From assembly GCF_013408175.1 (NCBI RefSeq), contig NZ_JACBYW010000003.1, positions 434,001-498,000 on the forward strand: a DNA stretch of 64,000 nt. Reading direction: 5' to 3'. The notes beneath the pieces are model-generated. The model was not told the DNA's origin and did not search any database. It was given only the letters and a program-made list of their open reading frames with translations. Below are positions 7,959 to 16,070 of this stretch, in pieces (the first letter of the stretch is position 1; each line of letters starts with the position of its first letter). Origin of the DNA: Actinopolyspora biskrensis. Lineage in GTDB: Bacteria > Actinomycetota > Actinomycetes > Mycobacteriales > Pseudonocardiaceae. Position numbers and translations under genes: made by a program.

Positions 7959-7994
7959 GTGGGCCGCCAGGGACTCGAACCCTGAACCCGTGGA
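7958..7994 (-). repeat. attR: 37-bp repeat inside tRNA-Lys
   Basis: Identical to 647-683. It covers the 3' part of the intact tRNA-Lys from the anticodon stem to the discriminator base, plus two flanking bases. The integrase remnant abuts it. Because the repeat restores the tRNA 3' end, insertion left the tRNA functional. Confidence 0.9.
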
Positions 7995-8032
7995 TTAAAA
8001 GTCCACTGCTCTGCCCGTTGAGCTAACGGCCC
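7960..8032 (-). tRNA. tRNA-Lys (anticodon UUU)
   Basis: A 73-base cloverleaf on the minus strand. The acceptor stem pairs GGGCCG with CGGCCC, followed by discriminator A. The D arm contains AGCTCAACGGGCAGAGC. The anticodon stem GTGGA/TCCAC encloses loop CTTTTAA, giving anticodon TTT (Lys). The T arm is CAGGGTTCGAGTCCCTG. The 3' CCA is not encoded (ACCC follows). It is the integration target of the adjacent element. Confidence 0.97.
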
Positions 8033-8110
8033 GCGTGTCACAGCCTACAACCCGGCTCCGATCTTGTGCATCGCCGGGCGGGGTGATCCCCGCCCGGCCG
8101 CTCCTGTCAA

Positions 8111-9064
8111 TCAACGCGCGACGACCGGCTCGACCCCGACGGCCTTGCCGGTGCCGCTCCGCTCGTTCCAGCCCAACGCGGTGATCATGGCCACGATCAG
8201 CACGAATCCGATCCACTGCGTGACCGTGAGCGTCTCGCCCAGCACACCCACCCCGACCACGGCGGCCGTCGCCGGGAAGGACAGCTCGGCCACGGTGGCC
8301 CGCGCCGCGGCGGTGGTGCGCATCCCGAGGTAGTACAGGCTCAGCGCCAGCAACCCCGGAATCAGGGCGAGCAGCAGCAGCCCGCCGATGTTCCCCCAGC
8401 CGACGGCGAGGGCTTCGCCGATGTTCGACAGCCCCTGCCACGGGGAACCGTCCCGGAAGAAGACCACCAGCGCGGCGGTGGGCAGGCCGACCGAGTACCG
8501 CAGGGTCGTGACCTCCATGGCACTGAGTTCCCGGCTGAGCATCCGCCCGAACACGGTCCCGGCCGCCCAGAGGACCGCCGCCCCCAGCGCCAGCAGCGCG
8601 GGCATCACGCGCGAAACGCTGACCTGGAGCGGGTCCGGGAAGGCCAGCATCCAGGCCCCCAGCACCGCGGGCACCGCGAACACCGGGTACCAGCCGCCCA
8701 TGCGTTCCCGCAGCAGCAGGAACGACGCCACCCCGGCGAAGACGGGCTGCAACTTCTGCAGCACCACGGGTGTGACCGGGTCACCGTAGGTGAACGCGGC
8801 CGTGAAGAGCAGCGTGGCCAGCGCGGAGGTCCCCGCCCCCACCACCAGCACGCCGAGGCGTTCCCGCGGTCCGCAGCTCCGGAACGCCCGCCAGGCCCGC
8901 GGCAGCAACGGCACGAGCAGCAAGGTCACGATCAGGTGCTCGCACAGCACCACCGTGGTCGTCGGCAGGCTGGTGGCCAGCGGCATCCGCCACAGCGCGT
9001 CGGTCCCCCACATGGCGGTGGCGATCGCGACCAGCCACGTTCGGTCACGTCCCGGATCGGTCAT
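8111..9064 (-). CDS. EamA-family (DMT) membrane transporter
   Basis: A 317-aa protein with ten hydrophobic segments in two homologous five-helix halves, the layout of EamA/RhaT drug-metabolite transporters. Family features include WGTDALWRMPLA in the first helix, ALATLLFTAAFTYGDPVTPVV, VLQKLQPVFAGVASFLLLRE closing the first half, and VAELSFPATAAVVGVGVLGE in the second. The likely role is export of a small metabolite or amino acid; the substrate cannot be told. The ATG at 9064 lies six bases past a TAGGTT -10-like box, so the message may be leaderless. It is divergent from sodC. Confidence 0.85.
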   Translation of the reverse strand: MTDPGRDRTWLVAIATAMWGTDALWRMPLATSLPTTTVVLCEHLIVTLLLVPLLPRAWRAFRSCGPRERLGVLVVGAGTSALATLLFTAAFTYGDPVTPVVLQKLQPVFAGVASFLLLRERMGGWYPVFAVPAVLGAWMLAFPDPLQVSVSRVMPALLALGAAVLWAAGTVFGRMLSRELSAMEVTTLRYSVGLPTAALVVFFRDGSPWQGLSNIGEALAVGWGNIGGLLLLALIPGLLALSLYYLGMRTTAAARATVAELSFPATAAVVGVGVLGETLTVTQWIGFVLIVAMITALGWNERSGTGKAVGVEPVVAR

Positions 9065-9226
9065 CCGATCAACCTAGCGCGCCGCGCCCCCCGCACGCCG
9101 CCGCACGAGGGCGGGATCCTGCTCACAGTCCCCGGAACCCCGGATCTCCCCGAGCACCGAGACAGACCCACCCGTTTCAGTGAAAGTTCCGCGCGGAGCG
9201 GCACTTCTGGGGTATGGATTGGGCAT

Positions 9227-9808
9227 ATGCGACGTTTCTCGATACCGAGCGCGATAGTGCTCGCCGTGCTGACCGCCACAGCGCCGACCGCGGCCGCGGC
9301 CCAACCGGCCGAGAAGGCCGACCCGTCCGCTTCCACGCACTCGTACGGAACCTTCGGCCATCACGAGGAGGGGGCCACCGCGGTCACCTACGAACCTTCC
9401 GAGGTTCCCGTCGGATCCACCGCGGGATTCCTCGCCCGCGAAATCCCCGGTAACCGCACCGGGGTCGTGGCCGCCCTGCGCGGCCTGCGTCCGGACCGGG
9501 ACTACGGCGCGCACGTGCACACGAAGCCCTGCGGGGAGACGGGCTCCGCCGCCGGACCGCACTTTCAGCAGGAGCAGGCCCCCGAGGGGGTTTCCGGCGA
9601 TCCCGCCTACGCGAACCCGCACAACGAGGTGTGGCTGGACTTCCACACCGACCACGCGGGTAACGCGGTCACCGGATCCTTCGGCGACTGGGACCTGGAG
9701 CGGGCCGGAAAGGCCTCGATGGTGATCCACGAGCACCACACCCGCACCGCCCCCGGAGAGGCCGGTGAGGCCGGGGACAGGCTGGCCTGCCTGACCGTCG
9801 AGTTCTGA
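9227..9808 (+). CDS. sodC: Secreted Cu/Zn superoxide dismutase-like protein
   Basis: A 193-aa protein with a signal peptide (MRRFSIPSAIVLAVLTATAP, cleavage after an Ala-rich AAA/AQ stretch near residue 25). The core carries the actinobacterial SodC pattern: HVHTKPCG (two metal His and the disulfide Cys), AGPHFQ, NPHNEVWLDFHTDHAGN (bridging and zinc ligands), SMVIHEHHT (copper His) and a terminal RLACLTVEF with the second Cys. It would dismutate superoxide outside the membrane. The ATG at 9227 is chosen because it begins the signal peptide; the frame is open further upstream with no basis for use. It is monocistronic, followed by two hairpins. Confidence 0.85.
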   Translation: MRRFSIPSAIVLAVLTATAPTAAAAQPAEKADPSASTHSYGTFGHHEEGATAVTYEPSEVPVGSTAGFLAREIPGNRTGVVAALRGLRPDRDYGAHVHTKPCGETGSAAGPHFQQEQAPEGVSGDPAYANPHNEVWLDFHTDHAGNAVTGSFGDWDLERAGKASMVIHEHHTRTAPGEAGEAGDRLACLTVEF

Positions 9809-9855
9809 GCCGCTCTCGCCGGGGGCTCTCCCGAAGCGCCTGCTCCCTCCACACC

Positions 9856-9888
9856 CTGCCCGGAGAGGCGGACCCGAACTCCGGGCAG
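9856..9888 (+). terminator. Terminator hairpin after sodC
   Basis: CTGCCCGGAG (9856-9865) pairs perfectly with CTCCGGGCAG (9879-9888). A second hairpin follows at about 9929-9955 (GGCACCGGCAC against GTGCCCGGTGCC with one bulge). Together they separate sodC from dusB. Confidence 0.65.
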
Positions 9889-9977
9889 CAGGCCGAAGGT
9901 CACGCGCGGGCGGAGCACGGCACCGGCACTCCGGTGCCCGGTGCCGACACCGCTCGAAGGCCCTAGATAATGGAGGC

Positions 9978-11117
9978 ATGTCGCTCGCACCCGCCACCGC
10001 ACCGCTGCGGATCGGCCCGTACGAGGTCGACCCGCCAGTGGTGCTCGCCCCGATGGCCGGGATCACCAACATCGCCTTCCGAAGGCTGTGCCGCGAATAC
10101 GGCGCAGGGCTCTACGTCTGCGAGATGATCACCTCGCGCGCGTTGGTGGAACGGCATCCGACCACCTTGCAGATGGTTTCCTTCGACGCGGACGAGTCAC
10201 CGCGGTCCATGCAGCTGTACGGCGTGGACCCGGCGACCATGTACGACGCGGTCCGGATGATCGTCGACGAGAACCTCGCCGACCACGTCGACATGAACTT
10301 CGGCTGCCCCGTCCCGAAGGTCACTCGCAAGGGTGGCGGCTCGGCACTTCCCTACAAGCGCAGGCTGTTCGGCGAGATAGTGCACGCGGCCGTGCGCGCG
10401 GCCGAACCGGCGGGCATCCCGGTCACGGTCAAGTTCCGGGTCGGCATCGACGACGAGCACATCACCCACCTGGACGCGGGCCGCATCGCCGAGGACACGG
10501 GCGCGGCCGCTGTGGCGCTGCACGGCCGCACCGCCGCGCAGCGCTACTCCGGCACGGCGGACTGGGATCAGATCGCCCGGCTGAAGGAAACCGTGCGCGG
10601 CATACCCGTGCTCGGCAACGGAGACATCTTCAGCGCCGACGACGCGCTGAAGATGATGTCGTCCACCGGGTGCGACGGCGTGGTCGTCGGGAGGGGCTGT
10701 CTGGGACGCCCCTGGCTCTTCCGGGACCTGCAGGCCGCCTTCGCCGGGGAGCCCGTACCGGAAGGCCCCGACCTCGGCGAGGTCTCGCGCGTGCTGCGCA
10801 GGCACGCGGAACTGCTGACCGACCACATGGGCGAGCACAAGGGCGTACGCGATCTGCGCAAGCACATGGCCCAGTACCTGCGCGGGTTCCCCGTCGGCTC
10901 CGAGCTCAGGAAGCAATTCGGGCTGGTGTCCACCCTGGCCGAGCTGGACGACCTGCTGGGCTGCCTGGACCCGAACATTCCGTTCCCGACCGAGGCCGAG
11001 GGCCCGCGTGGCAGGCAGGGCTCGGTGGGCAAGGTGGTGTTGCCGGAAGGTTGGCTGGACGATCCGGAGGACTCCTCCGTTCCGGAGGGCGCGGAGCTGG
11101 ACCACAACGGGGGTTGA
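9978..11117 (+). CDS. dusB: tRNA-dihydrouridine synthase
   Basis: A 379-aa FMN TIM-barrel enzyme that reduces uridine to dihydrouridine in tRNA D loops. Visible hallmarks are the opening barrel strand LAPMAGITNIAFRRLCRE, the catalytic-cysteine loop NFGCPVPKVTRKGGGSAL, the phosphate-binding VKFRVGIDDEH, LHGRTAAQRYSG, VLGNGDIFSADDAL and GVVVGRGCLGRPWL. The C-terminal helical domain (HMGEHKGVRDLRKHMAQYLR) recognises tRNA. ATG 9978 directly follows TAGATAATGGAGGC, which can act as a -10 box for a leaderless start. It corresponds to the Rv0823c position in the conserved mycobacterial order dusB-lcp-phoU. The stop overlaps the next start. Confidence 0.95.
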   Translation: MSLAPATAPLRIGPYEVDPPVVLAPMAGITNIAFRRLCREYGAGLYVCEMITSRALVERHPTTLQMVSFDADESPRSMQLYGVDPATMYDAVRMIVDENLADHVDMNFGCPVPKVTRKGGGSALPYKRRLFGEIVHAAVRAAEPAGIPVTVKFRVGIDDEHITHLDAGRIAEDTGAAAVALHGRTAAQRYSGTADWDQIARLKETVRGIPVLGNGDIFSADDALKMMSSTGCDGVVVGRGCLGRPWLFRDLQAAFAGEPVPEGPDLGEVSRVLRRHAELLTDHMGEHKGVRDLRKHMAQYLRGFPVGSELRKQFGLVSTLAELDDLLGCLDPNIPFPTEAEGPRGRQGSVGKVVLPEGWLDDPEDSSVPEGAELDHNGG

Positions 11118-11572
11118 GCACCCCCGCCCCCGGACGTTGGCGTGCACGCGGGCTGCTGCTGCTCGGCATGCCGATCTGCCTGCTCTGGGGTGGTTCGGCT
11201 CCTCCCGAGGAGGGGACCTCCCCCTCGGAGCGGCGGAGCGCGGTCACCGACTACTTCGCGGCCAACAACGCGGCGGCACGTCGCGGCCCGGATGCTCAAC
11301 GGGCCTTCCTGCGGCGCACCCAGCACCCGGACTTCCGGGAGAGCACCTGCTCGCTCGCGGGCAGGACCGTCACCATCGATCCGGCGCCGCGCACACTTCG
11401 GCGGGACCCCGACTTCACGGTGCACGGCCTGCGCCCGGCGGGGCGCGTCCGGGTGGTCGCGGTGGAGGTCACCGTCCGCCGAGCCGGTGAGATCGTCGGC
11501 AGGCAGATCGGCTCGAAACACCTGGTCTCGTTGGACGGAGAGATCTACGGGTTCGCCCCGTGCCCGGCCTGA
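11114..11572 (+). CDS. Small exported or membrane-anchored protein, unknown
   Basis: 152 residues beginning at a TTG (11114) that overlaps the dusB stop as TTGA, indicating coupling. The N-terminus (RWRARGLLLLGMPICLLWGG) is a signal or anchor segment. The mature part has two Cys and a NTF2-like or mce-associated-like feel (AVTDYFAANNAAARRGPDAQ early; a closing strand near VAVEVTVRRAGEIVGRQ and LVSLDGEIYGFAPCPA). No firm family. The reading frame is open across dusB, but that part is a shadow. Confidence 0.6.
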   Translation: MSTPAPGRWRARGLLLLGMPICLLWGGSAPPEEGTSPSERRSAVTDYFAANNAAARRGPDAQRAFLRRTQHPDFRESTCSLAGRTVTIDPAPRTLRRDPDFTVHGLRPAGRVRVVAVEVTVRRAGEIVGRQIGSKHLVSLDGEIYGFAPCPA

Positions 11573-11824
11573 CTCCCGTCCGTCGCGAAGAACGTGCGGG
11601 CACTTCCCCCCAACCGGTGACAACACAGCGAATTCGAACACGAACGCTGCGTAAGTGCGCGCGAGCCTGTTCAATGAGCGGCACGCGGGGTTCGGCAGGC
11701 CGTGCGCTCTTTCCCGCCCGCCCTCGGGACGAGTACGCCGGTTGAGCGAATTCACGCACAGTTGAGCACTACCGGCTCAAGCGGAGCACATCGTTCGACG
11801 AAACCAGGGTGGGAGGTGAGTGCG

Positions 11825-12685
11825 ATGTCCGGACTTCGCGATGGCATTGCCAGGTCGGGTACCTGGCAGGACGAGGCCGCTCGGGCACGCCTGCACGACC
11901 TTCCGTGCACCGAACATTCGACGGGCAAGCACTACGCGACCGACCCGACCACGGCGGTCGGTCTCGCCCAGCTGCACGAGGCCATAGCCGAGCTGCTCGC
12001 TACGCGTGGAAGGTGGCAACAGGCGTACCGGCATCTGCGCGCTGCCCTGGACCTGCGGGACAGCGAGCTGGCTCCGCGCGTTCCCGAGCAGCTGCGTCAC
12101 GAGGTGAACTGGCTGCGCAGGGAGCACGCCAGAGCGAGAGAGCAGAGCCTGCGGGACACCCTGACCAACAGCTACAACCGCCGCTACCTGGACGAGCGGC
12201 TCAAAAGGCTGTCCGAGGAGAGCACCGGAGGGATCGGCATAGCTCTGGTGGACCTGGACTGGTTCAAACAGATCAACGACACCCACGGTCACGTGCTCGG
12301 CGACCGCGTGCTCCAACACGTGGTGGAGTTACTGCAGGAAGAACTTCCCGCGCGGGGATTCTGCGCCAGATACGGGGGTGAGGAATTCGTACTGGTGCTG
12401 CCCGAAGTGGACGTGAACACCGCTGTAGCCGTATGCGAACGCGCCCGCACCCGAATCGAGAGTTTTCCGTGGATTCGAATGGCCAGCGGCCTGCGCATAA
12501 CGGTGAGCATCGGATTGACTTACGACACCGAGCACACCAGCACGTCGGCACCGACAACCACGGAGCAAAAAATACTCAGTGCCGATGTGTTGCTGTACGC
12601 GGCCAAACAATCCGGACGCAATACGGTGGCGTACCGCGCCGACGGAGAAGTGCAATTGACCGGCACGGCGGAGCATTCCGAATAG
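11825..12685 (+). CDS. GGDEF diguanylate cyclase with N-terminal helical (TPR-like) domain
   Basis: 286 residues. Residues 1-95 are helical (VGLAQLHEAIAELLATRGRW, QAYRHLRAALDLRDSEL), resembling TPR pairs. A short coiled linker leads to a GGDEF domain (about 112-275) with DTLTNSYNRRYLDERL, the metal strand ALVDLDWFKQINDTHGH, the active-site loop ARYGGEEFVLVLPE (GGEEF at 184-188) and a C-terminal VLLYAAKQSGRN. The active site looks intact, so it should make c-di-GMP from two GTP. The inhibitory RxxD site expected just upstream is absent (RGFC), so product inhibition is probably lost. It is cytosolic, with no membrane segment. GGGAGGTGAGTGCG precedes the ATG. Confidence 0.9.
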   Translation: MSGLRDGIARSGTWQDEAARARLHDLPCTEHSTGKHYATDPTTAVGLAQLHEAIAELLATRGRWQQAYRHLRAALDLRDSELAPRVPEQLRHEVNWLRREHARAREQSLRDTLTNSYNRRYLDERLKRLSEESTGGIGIALVDLDWFKQINDTHGHVLGDRVLQHVVELLQEELPARGFCARYGGEEFVLVLPEVDVNTAVAVCERARTRIESFPWIRMASGLRITVSIGLTYDTEHTSTSAPTTTEQKILSADVLLYAAKQSGRNTVAYRADGEVQLTGTAEHSE

Positions 12686-12740
12686 TCACCGAAAAACTAC
12701 TGAACGCGATCACCCTCCGGTGTGGACACGAACGTCCACC

Positions 12741-12760
12741 GCTCCCCCGCACGGGGGAGC
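12741..12760 (+). terminator. Terminator between diguanylate cyclase and LCP genes
   Basis: GCTCCCCC (12741-12748), four-base loop GCAC, GGGGGAGC (12753-12760): a perfect compact 8-bp GC stem 55 bases after the cyclase stop. A smaller hairpin, GTGGAC/GTCCAC, precedes it. Confidence 0.7.
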
Positions 12761-12948
12761 TCAGCTTGTGATTTGCCCGACAACACCCCGCGCTGTAGTG
12801 CACATATCGTGAAGAATCCGGTGCCACTATCGTCAGTCCGAACGATCGGCCGTAGCATCTTGGCCGAGTGTGGCGATACAGCATCGGGGGTGGGGATCGC
12901 CAAACATCGGGATGAACGCCAATGGCTGTAAGGTGGGAGGGAACACGG

Positions 12949-15900
12949 GTGCCGGAAAAACCCCGCGAAGGCAGTTCGGGGCACCAGAGTTCCCACTCGG
13001 AGTGGGCCTCCTCCCCGGAGGAGACAGGGAACGAAACCGGCGAGCAGTCCAAGTCGCGCAGGCGCAGGCGCGCGCTGGGGGACGACGGCACCGGGGGGAC
13101 GCGAGTCGGGGACCTGCTGTCCAAACACGGCAAACGTCAGACTCAGTCCACCGGGTCGCACCGCAGGATCGAGGAAACCGAACAGGACGCGCCCCAGGAT
13201 CCGCCGCCGCAGTCGCCCCAGCCCCCGGCCACCGACGGTCGTCGAGCCGCCGGGAACGGGGAAGCTCCCACCCGGGCGGACGAGGGGGAGACCTCCGCCC
13301 GGCAACCGGCTCCGGAGGCACCGAACGCGCGCCCCGGTCGCACCCGCCGCGCGCGGCGACGTGCACAACACGCCTCCGAGCAGGAGGACGAAGCACACCA
13401 CCAGGGCCCGTCACCCGGTGAGTGGCGGGCTCCGGCGGGCGAGGACAAGCAGCAGTCTCCCGCAGCACCGCCCCCGCAGGAATCCGACCCGGTGAACAAG
13501 GCCGACGACACCGCACGGATCCCACCGTTCCGGGGAGCGCCGCGGAGGCCGAACGGCCCGCGCAACCGCCCCAACGAACGCCCGGCGACCGAGCAGCGAC
13601 CGCACTCCTCCGGGACCGCTGCTCCGGAGGAAGCGGCCACGAGTGTGCGTCCCGCTCCCGACTCCGGGGCGCCACCCGCCTTCACACCACCAGCTCCCCC
13701 GGCGCCGCACCAGCAGTTCCCCCCGGCCGCGGGGGCCCGGCAGCAGGAGAGCGGACAGCTCTCCGAATCCGCCGACCAGGACGCAACACTCCAGCACCCG
13801 CCCGTGCGGGCACCGCACGCTCCCGAGACGCGGCAGATTCCGGCTTCCGGAGCGCCCCCCGCGGGGCCGGCAGCTCCCGGAGCGGTCCCCCCCGCATCAC
13901 CCGCGAACACCCCGGCAGCGGCCGGTCCACGTCCGGGCGGCGAGGTTCCCGAGAATCCGCCCCCCCACCGCCCGCACGCGGACACCTCCGCCCGGGAAGT
14001 GGCTCCGGAGGAGGCGCCCACCCGGTACGAGCCGCTTCCCTCCGCACCCGAGCGAGCACGGTCGGACATCGCGGACGCGGAGGGATCCTCCGACGGGGAG
14101 AATTTCCCCCGGCACGAGCACTCGGCCGACTCCTCCACCGATCAGGAGCGGAAACGTCGTGGCTCCGAACCGGAATCCGCGGAAGAGGACGCGGACGACG
14201 AGGACGTGGACGATGCCGCGGAGGACGAGGGCGCGGACGGGGACAAGGCCGCGGATGACATCGACGCCACTCTGGCCAGGTTCTCCGCGGTCCACGACGA
14301 GATAGCCGCGGAGGAGGCCAAGCGGCGCAAGCGCTTCGCATGGTTATTCGGCAACCGCAAGGAGCCCGAACCCGGCCAGGACATGCCGTTCGACTTCGCC
14401 GACGATCGCGGAGGCAGCGCGTCCCGTGTCGAGTGGCGCAAGGACAAGCGGCGTAAACGCGTTCGGACGCTGGGAAAGTCGCTCGCGGTCGCCGCTGCCG
14501 CGCTCGTCTTCGTGAGCACGGGAATCGGCTGGGGAAGCATGACCTGGTGGGACTCCAAGTTCAAGGAGATCTCCGCGCTCAGCCGGGACTCGAACTCGAT
14601 CCGGAGCCCCGAGATGCAGGAGGGCGATCTGAACTTCCTGCTCATCGGATCCGACACCAGGGCAGGGGCGCGGTCCGGGGACAACGTCGGTACCAGCCAG
14701 GGGGTCGCGGGCGCGCGCTCGGACACCACCATGATCGCCCACATCCCGGCCGACCGCAGCCGCGTGGTGATCGTCTCCATCCCCAGGGACCTGGAAGTCG
14801 ACATCCCGGCCGACACCTGCGAGTCCTGGAACGCCAAAACCGGTGAGTACACCGACAAGATGGTCCCGGCCAGGAACAACGTCAAGTTCAACGTGGCCTA
14901 CGCCGACGGTGGTCCGCAGTGCGTGACCGAGAAGGTCCAGGAACTCTCCGGCCTGAAGATCACGAACTTCCTCGGGATCAACTTCCAGGGGTTCAAGTCG
15001 ATGGTCGACGCGGTGGGAGGCGTGCGGGTCTGCTCCAACAAACCGATGATCGACAACGAGCTCGGCACGGTGCTCAAGACCGGTGGGTGGCACGAGCTCC
15101 GGGGTGAGCGGGCCCTGCAGTACGTGCGGGCGCGCAAGGTCGTGGGCGACAGCACGTCGGACTACGGCCGGATGGAACGCCAGCAGATGTTCCTGTCCGC
15201 GCTGCTGCGCAAGATGACCTCGAGCGACGTGCTGTTGAACATGAACAAACTGGGCGACCTGGCCAACGCCGTCATCGCCAACACCTTCGGCGAGAACGTC
15301 AACAGCAACAAGCTCATCGCTCTCGGCAAGTCCCTGGAGGGGCTGGACCCGAAGAAGGTCACCTTCGTGACCATCCCGACCACGGGTGAGAACAACGCGC
15401 GCGGCAACGAGGAGCTGCGCGAGTCGGCCACGAGCTCACTCTTCCGGGCCGTCATCGAGGACAAGCCCATAACTCCCTCCGAGGGGTCGGGCGAACAGCG
15501 GAGCCAGGGGAACTCCTCCACCACCAACTCCTCCATGGCCGGTTCGCGGCACGAGCCGGCGCAGACCACCCCGAGTCAGGCCTCCACCGACCCCACCCCC
15601 TCCGGCACGAACGTGGCCGTGCTCAACGCCACCGAGCGCAGTGGGCTCGCGGGCAACACCGCCCAGAAGCTGCGGGAGCACGACTACGCGGTCGGCGAGG
15701 TCGGCAATCTGGACTCCCACAGCGATCAAACCGTCATCAGGTACTCGGAGGGCAACAAACAGCGGGCTCAGCTGCTCGCCTCGTCCGTGCCCGCGGCCGA
15801 GTTGATGAAGGACGCTTCCGCCGGGAACACCGTCAGGTTGGAGATCGGCGGCGATTACGAGAACCGGATCCTTCAGCCCGACACCGGTAAGGTGGAGGTC

Positions 15901-15957
15901 CCGGAGGGGCTGTGGACCGTCAACGCGGGCAAGGACGTGTGTGGCGGGGTGAACTGA
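12949..15957 (+). CDS. LytR-CpsA-Psr (LCP) cell-wall glycopolymer ligase with LytR_C domain
   Basis: A 1002-aa protein. Residues 1 to about 510 are disordered, rich in Pro, Ala, Arg, Glu and Gly, with strongly acidic stretches (EDADDEDVDDAAEDEGADGD). One transmembrane helix follows (about 513-535, LAVAAAALVFVSTGIGWGSM). The LCP catalytic domain is at about 555-790 (LNFLLIGSDTRAG, SDTTMIAHIPADRSRVVIVS, SIPRD, LQYVRARKVVG...DYGRMERQQ) and a LytR_C domain at about 880-965 (VAVLNATERSGLAGNTAQKL). LCP enzymes transfer lipid-linked polymers such as arabinogalactan to peptidoglycan. GTG 12949 after GGGAGGGAACACG is preferred over ATG 12922. It matches the Rv0822c position. The very long cytoplasmic tail is unusual. 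Confidence 0.88.
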   Translation: MPEKPREGSSGHQSSHSEWASSPEETGNETGEQSKSRRRRRALGDDGTGGTRVGDLLSKHGKRQTQSTGSHRRIEETEQDAPQDPPPQSPQPPATDGRRAAGNGEAPTRADEGETSARQPAPEAPNARPGRTRRARRRAQHASEQEDEAHHQGPSPGEWRAPAGEDKQQSPAAPPPQESDPVNKADDTARIPPFRGAPRRPNGPRNRPNERPATEQRPHSSGTAAPEEAATSVRPAPDSGAPPAFTPPAPPAPHQQFPPAAGARQQESGQLSESADQDATLQHPPVRAPHAPETRQIPASGAPPAGPAAPGAVPPASPANTPAAAGPRPGGEVPENPPPHRPHADTSAREVAPEEAPTRYEPLPSAPERARSDIADAEGSSDGENFPRHEHSADSSTDQERKRRGSEPESAEEDADDEDVDDAAEDEGADGDKAADDIDATLARFSAVHDEIAAEEAKRRKRFAWLFGNRKEPEPGQDMPFDFADDRGGSASRVEWRKDKRRKRVRTLGKSLAVAAAALVFVSTGIGWGSMTWWDSKFKEISALSRDSNSIRSPEMQEGDLNFLLIGSDTRAGARSGDNVGTSQGVAGARSDTTMIAHIPADRSRVVIVSIPRDLEVDIPADTCESWNAKTGEYTDKMVPARNNVKFNVAYADGGPQCVTEKVQELSGLKITNFLGINFQGFKSMVDAVGGVRVCSNKPMIDNELGTVLKTGGWHELRGERALQYVRARKVVGDSTSDYGRMERQQMFLSALLRKMTSSDVLLNMNKLGDLANAVIANTFGENVNSNKLIALGKSLEGLDPKKVTFVTIPTTGENNARGNEELRESATSSLFRAVIEDKPITPSEGSGEQRSQGNSSTTNSSMAGSRHEPAQTTPSQASTDPTPSGTNVAVLNATERSGLAGNTAQKLREHDYAVGEVGNLDSHSDQTVIRYSEGNKQRAQLLASSVPAAELMKDASAGNTVRLEIGGDYENRILQPDTGKVEVPEGLWTVNAGKDVCGGVN

Positions 15958-16070
15958 ACCACCGGACGGCCTAAAAACGAAGATCATTCGAATTACTGCT
16001 CAGACCACGTTCACCGGTGGTTAACCGCCGGGAACCCTGCACGACTCCCGTACGAAGTAGGCTGGAACCC

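Larger units (their letters stand above)
647..7994. mobile_element. Decayed AICE-like integrative element in the 3' end of tRNA-Lys
   Basis: A perfect 37-bp direct repeat (647-683 and 7958-7994) bounds 7.3 kb. The right copy is the 3' half of an intact tRNA-Lys and the left copy is a tRNA fragment, which is the classic footprint of tyrosine-recombinase integration into a tRNA 3' end. Inside are a broken tyrosine integrase ending at the right repeat, a RepA-like ATPase lacking its N-terminal half, and three or four short minus-strand genes of the kind found in actinomycete integrative and conjugative elements. The cargo is a Shedu nuclease and a two-gene RhiA-like/propeller cassette. No transfer (FtsK-like Tra), Xis or complete Rep gene is visible. 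The element is probably immobile, held as a defence or cargo island. Confidence 0.85.

Noticed and set aside
10088-11113. Long plus-strand open frame overlapping dusB
   Set aside because: Arg/Gly/His-rich composition typical of an out-of-frame reading of GC-rich DNA. dusB in the other frame has all family motifs. Only the part after 11114 is kept, as a separate gene.
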